A stretch of 64,000 nt of DNA, taken from the NCBI RefSeq assembly GCF_034555965.1, contig NZ_JAYDCK010000003.1, positions 682,001-746,000 on the forward strand, read 5' to 3'. Position 1 is the first letter of the stretch. Each line of letters begins with the position of its first letter. Both the position numbers and the translations under genes were made by a program. This document shows, piece after piece, positions 59,836-64,000 of the stretch. The stretch comes from Aquicoccus sp. G2-2 (lineage in GTDB: Bacteria; Pseudomonadota; Alphaproteobacteria; Rhodobacterales; Rhodobacteraceae). The notes below the pieces were generated by a model that was given only the letters and a program-made list of their open reading frames with translations, ran no database searches and was not told the DNA's origin.

Positions 59836-60480
59836 TCAGCCGTGAAGCAAGCCGTTGGCCTGCGCGGCGAGGCGGGTGATTTCGGGCCAATCCCCGGCCT
59901 TTATCGCGGCTTTGGGCGCGACCCAAGAGCCGCCGACGCAAGGCACATTGGGCAGGGCGAGGTAAGCGGCGGCATTGTCGAAAGAGACGCCGCCGGTCGG
60001 GCAGAAGCTGATCTGCGGCAGCGGCGCGCCGAGCGCCTTGAGCGCTGCCGCCCCGCCGGAGGCTTGCGCCGGAAAGAATTTCTGCGTGCTATAGCCGCGC
60101 TCAAGAAGGCGCATCGCTTCGGTCGCGGTGGCGGCACCGGGCAGGAGCGGCAGGCTGGCTGCTTCACAGGCGGCAAGCAGCGCATCCGTGGCCCCCGGAG
60201 AGACGGCAAAGCGCGCCCCCGCTGCCTTGGCCGCTTGCACATCGTCAGGGCTAAGCACGGTGCCCGCGCCGACGATTCCGCCCCGCACACCTGCCATGGC
60301 GCGGATCGCATCAAGGGCGGCGGCGGAGCGCAGTGTCACTTCAAGCACCCGCAGCCCACCCGCGATGAGCGCGCGCGCCAGTGCGGCGGCGGTTGCGGCA
60401 TCCTCCACGGTCAGCACCGGGATCACCGGGGCAATCCGGCACAGGCGCAACGCTTCGGCGCTTGTCGCTTGCGGGGTCAT
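59836..60480 (-). CDS. eda: 2-dehydro-3-deoxyphosphogluconate aldolase
   Basis: Eda (214 residues) splits KDPG into pyruvate and glyceraldehyde 3-phosphate, completing the Entner-Doudoroff route. The Schiff-base Lys lies in STQKFFPAQASGGAAALKAL (near residue 134), and VGAGTVLSPDD and SFCPTGGVSFDNAAAYLALPNV contain phosphate-binding residues. The ATG at 60480 overlaps the edd stop by four bases, so the two are coupled. It precedes the window's other metabolic genes on the minus strand. A longer frame upstream, reaching 60633, is inside edd and unconserved. Confidence 0.96.
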   Translation of the reverse strand: MTPQATSAEALRLCRIAPVIPVLTVEDAATAAALARALIAGGLRVLEVTLRSAAALDAIRAMAGVRGGIVGAGTVLSPDDVQAAKAAGARFAVSPGATDALLAACEAASLPLLPGAATATEAMRLLERGYSTQKFFPAQASGGAAALKALGAPLPQISFCPTGGVSFDNAAAYLALPNVPCVGGSWVAPKAAIKAGDWPEITRLAAQANGLLHG

Positions 60481-62297
60481 GTGGGTTTTCCGGCGAACAG
60501 AGAACTGGCCCCTTCGGTGGCGGGGCTGGCATTGGCGCGAAACAACGCGAACATTTCGCGGCCCGTGCCGGTCTCGTTGGCCGAAAGGTCGGGGGTTTCT
60601 ACCGGGCGGGTGGTGAAATCTGCGGTCAGGCATTCCAGTGTGCCTGCATCGGCATCAAGCCGGATCAGATCGCCATCGCGCAGTTGCGCAAGCGGCCCGC
60701 CCAACGTGGCCTCGGGCGAGACATGGATCGCCGCCGGAATCTTGCCGGACGCGCCGGACATTCGCCCATCGGTAAGCAGGGCAATGTTCTGACCACGATC
60801 CTGCATGACCGAAAGTGTGGGCGTCAGGCCGTGCAATTCCGGCATTCCGTTGGCGCGTGGCCCCTGAAACGGCAGCACAACGACAACATCGCCGGTAAGC
60901 GCGCCTGCCTTGAACGCCTGAACCACGGCGTCTTGAGTGTGAAAGACGCGCGCCGGGGCTTCGATCAGGCGGTGTTCGGGGGCGACCGACGAAACCTTGA
61001 TGATCCCTTCGCCAAGGTTGCCAATGAGCCGTTGCAACCCGCCGGTCGGTTGAAACGGGTTGGTATGGGGGCGCAAAATCCTGTCGTTTGCAGGCTCACT
61101 TGCTGCCGGTCGCACGCTGAGCGCGCCCGCTTTCAGCACCGGCTCGCCTTCCGATTGGCCGAGCGTGCTGCCGGAGACAGTGTGCGCATCGCCGTGCAAA
61201 AGCCCGGCATCGAGCAGTTGCGAGACGAGATAGGGCAGCCCGCCCGCGGCGTGGAAATGGTTCACGTCGGCCAATCCGTTGGGATAAATCCGTGCCAGCA
61301 GCGGCACCACGGCGGAAAGGTCAGAGAAATCCTCGGGCGTGAGCAAAATGCCAAAGGCGCGGGCCATGGCGGGCAGGTGCATCACCAGATTGGTGGACCC
61401 GCCAGTGGCCATCAACCCGACAATGCCGTTGACGAAAGCGCGTTCATCCATAATGTCACAGACCGGCTGATACGCCTTGCCCAGCGCCGTTTGGCCAAGG
61501 ATGCGCCGGGTGCCTTCGGCGGTCAGCGCCTCCCGCAGCGGGGTGCGCGGCGTGACGAAGGCGGCACCGGGCAGGATCAACCCCATGATCTCAAGCAGCA
61601 TCTGGTTGGAATTGGCGGTGCCATAGAAGGTGCAGGTGCCGGGGCCGTGATAGGCGGCCATTTCCGCCTTCATCAACTCGGCACGCTCAACCTTGCCTTC
61701 GGCATAGGCCTTGCGAACCTTGGCCTTCTCGTCATTGGGAAGGCCCGAAGCCATTGGCCCGGCGGGCAAGAAAATCAGCGGCAGATGCCCGAAGCCGCCC
61801 GCCGCCATGACAAGGCCGGGCACGATCTTGTCGCAAGTGCCGAGCATGGCCACCGCATCAAAGGCGTTGTGCGACAGCGCGATGGTGGCGGCCAGCGCGA
61901 TGGTGTCGCGCGAAAATAGCGATAGCTCCATTCCCGGCGCGCCCTGCGTGATGCCATCGCACATCGCAGGCACGCCGCCCGCCACCTGCGCGGTGGCACC
62001 GATGCTGTGTGCTGCGGCTTTTATCGCGGCGGGAAATTCGCCGTAAGGCTCATGCGCGGAGAGCATATCGTTATAGGCGGTGACGATGCCAAGATTGGGC
62101 GCTTGGGTGGTGGCAAGCGTGCCCTGATCCGCCCCCATGGACGCATAGGCATGGGCCTGATTAGAGCACCCCAGATGGCCGCGCGCTGGCCCTTCTGACG
62201 CCGCTGCGCGCATCCGGTCAAGATAACCGTCGCGCAGGGTGCGGGAACGCTCGCGAATGCGTTCGGTCACGCGATCGACGGTTGAATGAATTGTCAT
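60477..62297 (-). CDS. edd: 6-phosphogluconate dehydratase
   Basis: Edd (606 residues) dehydrates 6-phosphogluconate to KDPG. It is an IlvD/Edd iron-sulfur dehydratase: the cluster Cys residues are visible in AGGVPAMCDGITQG (near residue 119), MLGTCDKIVPGLVMAA (near 153) and the GTCTFYGTANSNQM motif. LTDGRMSGASGKIPAAIHVSPEA (near 510) holds the catalytic serine segment. The N-terminus (TVDRVTERIRERSRTLRDGYLDRM) is normal. Its promoter and operator-like palindromes lie at 62339-62395. Confidence 0.97.
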   Translation of the reverse strand: MTIHSTVDRVTERIRERSRTLRDGYLDRMRAAASEGPARGHLGCSNQAHAYASMGADQGTLATTQAPNLGIVTAYNDMLSAHEPYGEFPAAIKAAAHSIGATAQVAGGVPAMCDGITQGAPGMELSLFSRDTIALAATIALSHNAFDAVAMLGTCDKIVPGLVMAAGGFGHLPLIFLPAGPMASGLPNDEKAKVRKAYAEGKVERAELMKAEMAAYHGPGTCTFYGTANSNQMLLEIMGLILPGAAFVTPRTPLREALTAEGTRRILGQTALGKAYQPVCDIMDERAFVNGIVGLMATGGSTNLVMHLPAMARAFGILLTPEDFSDLSAVVPLLARIYPNGLADVNHFHAAGGLPYLVSQLLDAGLLHGDAHTVSGSTLGQSEGEPVLKAGALSVRPAASEPANDRILRPHTNPFQPTGGLQRLIGNLGEGIIKVSSVAPEHRLIEAPARVFHTQDAVVQAFKAGALTGDVVVVLPFQGPRANGMPELHGLTPTLSVMQDRGQNIALLTDGRMSGASGKIPAAIHVSPEATLGGPLAQLRDGDLIRLDADAGTLECLTADFTTRPVETPDLSANETGTGREMFALFRANASPATEGASSLFAGKPT

Positions 62298-62338
62298 GGC
62301 AGCATGGCCCCCGGTTCGTCTTTGGCGCGCATGACCCT

Positions 62339-62395
62339 GTAATATCAGATGAGTTTACCGCTAACAACGGCTGTTGGCGCGGCAACCTGTTGCCG
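62339..62395 (-). promoter_or_regulatory. Predicted edd-eda promoter with operator palindromes
   Basis: On the minus strand TTGTTA (62362-62367) and TATTAC (62339-62344) are separated by 17 bases. The -35 region lies in an imperfect palindrome CGCTAACA...TGTTGGCG (62360-62380) and is next to a 16-base perfect palindrome CGGCAACCTGTTGCCG (62380-62395). The latter resembles an operator of a LacI/GntR-type sugar regulator; which factor is unknown. Confidence 0.5.
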
Positions 62396-62536
62396 GGAAG
62401 ACTCAAATCAGCCGCCAAACGCCCCCCGCCGCAGTATTTCCCCCGCATCACCCCGGTGGTGCCCAAAATTTGTCTCAATTCCGGGCAAATCATGGAGCAT
62501 CTCAGAAAAAGGGCCGGAAGCCCAAGGAGGAAGAGC

Positions 62537-63229
62537 ATGAAACATGTTCGTTTGGTTGCAGCAATGATAATGGGAATGGCCGTCTCGGGCTGTGCCACGA
62601 TGGATATTGCCACCCGTAACGCCTCGTTCGAGGCCCCGGCCGCAGCGGCGGCGGTTGCTCCGTCGATGAAGGTGGTCTCATATGAGGTGCGGGTGCCGCA
62701 CAGCCTGAAGGTTTCCGAAGCCAACAGCTTCTATCCGTCGGGCGATATCGTCTGGCGCGGAGAGCCGCTGGGTGATCGGTATGCGCAGGTCGAGAAGATT
62801 TTCGACGACAGCCTTGCGGCCAGCACCAAGGGCAGCGACGGCAAGCTTCCGGTGATGCTGGATATCGAAGTGTCGAAATTCCACGCGCTGAGCGAGAAGA
62901 CCCGTTACACCGTTGGTGGGCGTCACGAGATTCATTTCGTGATGAACTTCCTTGATCCGACAACCCGGCAGCCGGTGGCCCCACCGCGCAAGATCGACGC
63001 GACGTTCAAAGGCTTTGGCGGGGCGCGGGCAATTCATGCTGAAGAAAACGGCATGACCCAGCGGGTGCGGATCGTCAGCCATCTTACGGGCGTCTTCCGC
63101 CACCAGCTTGGGCTTGATGCCAAACCGCCGGTAGAAGCGCCGAAGGTCTTTGAGGTGCAGCCGGACATGGTTTCGCGCAACCTGCAAAAACCGCTGAGCA
63201 TCAGCGACAGAACAACCGGATTGTTCTAA
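62537..63229 (+). CDS. Outer membrane lipoprotein, DUF6778-like
   Basis: The product (230 residues) is a lipoprotein. Its signal is MKHVRLVAAMIMGMAVSGCATMD with the lipobox VSGC at Cys19. The body has a conserved VVSYEVRVPHSLKVSEANSFYPSGDIVWRG block near residues 50-80 and MLDIEVSKFHALSEKTRYTVGG, and is basic near the end. AAGGAGG lies 6 bases before the ATG at 62537. I link it to DUF6778 (Rhodobacterales lipoproteins); no function is known. Confidence 0.83.
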   Translation: MKHVRLVAAMIMGMAVSGCATMDIATRNASFEAPAAAAAVAPSMKVVSYEVRVPHSLKVSEANSFYPSGDIVWRGEPLGDRYAQVEKIFDDSLAASTKGSDGKLPVMLDIEVSKFHALSEKTRYTVGGRHEIHFVMNFLDPTTRQPVAPPRKIDATFKGFGGARAIHAEENGMTQRVRIVSHLTGVFRHQLGLDAKPPVEAPKVFEVQPDMVSRNLQKPLSISDRTTGLF

Positions 63230-63257
63230 GGCCTTTCACAAGGACAGTGATATGCGG

Positions 63258-63287
63258 TAAGGGGGCGGCCATGGAGCGGCCCCCTTA
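63258..63287 (+). promoter_or_regulatory. Hairpin enclosing the start codon of the RlmI-like gene
   Basis: TAAGGGGGC (63258-63266) is perfectly complementary to GCCCCCTTA (63279-63287), leaving a 12-base loop that contains the ATG (63271-63273). The left arm includes the ribosome binding site. Such a structure could restrict translation initiation. It may alternatively act as the terminator of the lipoprotein gene, but there is no T tract. Confidence 0.55.
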
Positions 63288-64000
63288 TCCTTTTGTCCGG
63301 CTGAAGCCGAAAGCCGACGCGCGCAAGCTGCGCCATGGATTCCCGTGGGTGTTTGCAAATGACGTGGTGACGGACCGGCGCACCAAGGCGCTGCGCCCCG
63401 GCACATTGGCGGTTTTGCAGGATGCAGAGCGGCGCGACATTGGCGTTGTCGCGGTCAATCCAAATTCAAAGATATTCTGCCGGATTCTGGACCGTGCCCC
63501 GGAGGCGGCGATTGACAGGGTCTGGCTTGAAAGCAGGCTTGCCCGCGCGCTTGGGCTGCGGGCGCGGCTTTTTGAGCGGCCATTTTACAGATTGGTCCAT
63601 GCCGAAGGCGATGGCCTGCCCGGCGTGGTGATTGACCGCTTCGGGGATGTCGCGGTGATTCAGCCCAACGCCGCTTGGGCAGAGCTGCTCCTGCCTGAAC
63701 TGGCGGCGGCATTGCAGGCGGTGACGGGGGTATCTTGCGTGCTCAAGAATGCCAGCGGGCGGGCGCGCGCGCTGGAGGGGCTTGACGAGACCCACGCGGT
63801 CTTGATCGGCACCGCGCCGGGCGCGCCGGTGCCGGTGGAGATGAACGGCGCGGTTTATATGGCAGACCTGATCGGCGGGCAGAAAACCGGGCTGTTCTTC
63901 GATCAGCGCGCCAATCAAGGGTTTGCCGCAAGCCTTGCCCGTGGCGGATCGGTGCTTGATGTGTTCAGCCATGTCGGCGGGTTCGGGTTGGCCGCGCTGG
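63271..64000 (+). CDS. Class I SAM-dependent 23S rRNA (cytosine) methyltransferase, RlmI-like (partial)
   Basis: The gene is cut by the right edge; 243 codons are visible. It starts MERPPYPFVRLKPKADARKLRHGFPWVFANDV, a PUA domain (residues about 5-75), then the RlmI linker VVAVNPNSKIFCRILDR and EGDGLPGVVIDRFGDVAVIQ. The catalytic part has QKTGLFFDQRANQ and LDVFSHVGGFG (the SAM-binding FxGxGxF site with a TCSH-type variation). RlmI methylates C1962 in E. coli; other members of this family are close. The start sits in the loop of a hairpin. Confidence 0.9.
   Translation, partial: MERPPYPFVRLKPKADARKLRHGFPWVFANDVVTDRRTKALRPGTLAVLQDAERRDIGVVAVNPNSKIFCRILDRAPEAAIDRVWLESRLARALGLRARLFERPFYRLVHAEGDGLPGVVIDRFGDVAVIQPNAAWAELLLPELAAALQAVTGVSCVLKNASGRARALEGLDETHAVLIGTAPGAPVPVEMNGAVYMADLIGGQKTGLFFDQRANQGFAASLARGGSVLDVFSHVGGFGLAAL

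Noticed and set aside
58871-59941. Minus-strand frame of 356 codons opposite glnE
   Set aside because: Antisense to glnE; composition-driven and lacks any family pattern.
60381-61919. Plus-strand frame of 512 codons opposite edd
   Set aside because: It is antisense to the well-supported edd gene; long open antisense frames are common in GC-rich DNA and no family resemblance is seen.
1-64000. tRNA, rRNA, CRISPR arrays and insertion sequences
   Set aside because: I scanned intergenic regions for cloverleaf-like CCA-preceding arms, regular spaced repeats and transposase frames and found none that I could support.

Overview
The window is high-GC bacterial DNA from an alphaproteobacterium of the order Rhodobacterales (Roseobacter/Rhodobacter relatives). 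I infer this from a complete Rhodobacter-type gene transfer agent (GTA) cluster, a RodZ/IspG/HemA neighbourhood typical of the group, Rhodobacteraceae-restricted conserved proteins, a CtrA-type binding site and the overall protein resemblance. No species assignment is possible. I see no rRNA or tRNA gene, no CRISPR array and no insertion sequence. No gene-free stretch exceeds 300 bases except 50321-50656, which holds the ilvBN promoter, an operator-like repeat and a long hairpin.

Layout. 1-5132 (minus): a polar amino acid ABC transporter end, a PhnD-like binding protein, two TerB-like proteins, DUF1330, a LysE exporter and a cysteine hydrolase. The last is divergent from a GlxA/AraC regulator (5200). 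6411-9770: an uncharacterised protein, then pyrG, secG and a small membrane protein on the minus strand. 9989-15084 (plus): purA, DUF2842, an arsenite methyltransferase, an orphan ABC ATPase, an AlkA-like glycosylase and an esterase. 15096-29248: the GTA cluster g1-g15 (terminase, portal, protease, capsid, head-tail, tail, baseplate, cell-wall peptidase, tail-tip megatron). It is preceded by a perfect TTAA-N7-TTAA CtrA box, a strong sigma70-type promoter and a terminator-like hairpin. 29245-46423: a DksA/TraR protein, cysE, M20 dipeptidase, hemA, a frameshifted rodZ, ispG, two thioredoxin-fold proteins, an M48 TPR protease, an aminotransferase, amiC, PBP1A, prfB and an amidase. 46442-50657: an XRE regulator, a small unknown protein and ilvBN with a leader-peptide attenuator. 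50657-56664: an orphan TRAP binding protein, a P450 divergent from a LysR regulator, the leucyltransferase Bpt, RDD and DUF2852 proteins and a YbaK editing protein. 56746-64000: glnE (frameshifted), edd-eda, a lipoprotein and the start of an RlmI-type rRNA methyltransferase.

Two results stand out. First, ilvBN is preceded by a 15-residue leader peptide with five consecutive Ile/Leu/Val codons, a terminator with a T tract and a 9-bp alternative pairing: a textbook attenuator that can be read directly. Second, six genes (PhnD-like, GTA g6, GTA g13, rodZ, the M48 protease, glnE) each carry one frame disruption. In four of them one base added to a G/C homopolymer restores a stop at the expected place, twice recreating the ATGA overlap with the next GTA gene. 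This pattern suggests uncorrected homopolymer errors in the assembly rather than gene decay, and it affects how the proteins should be read.
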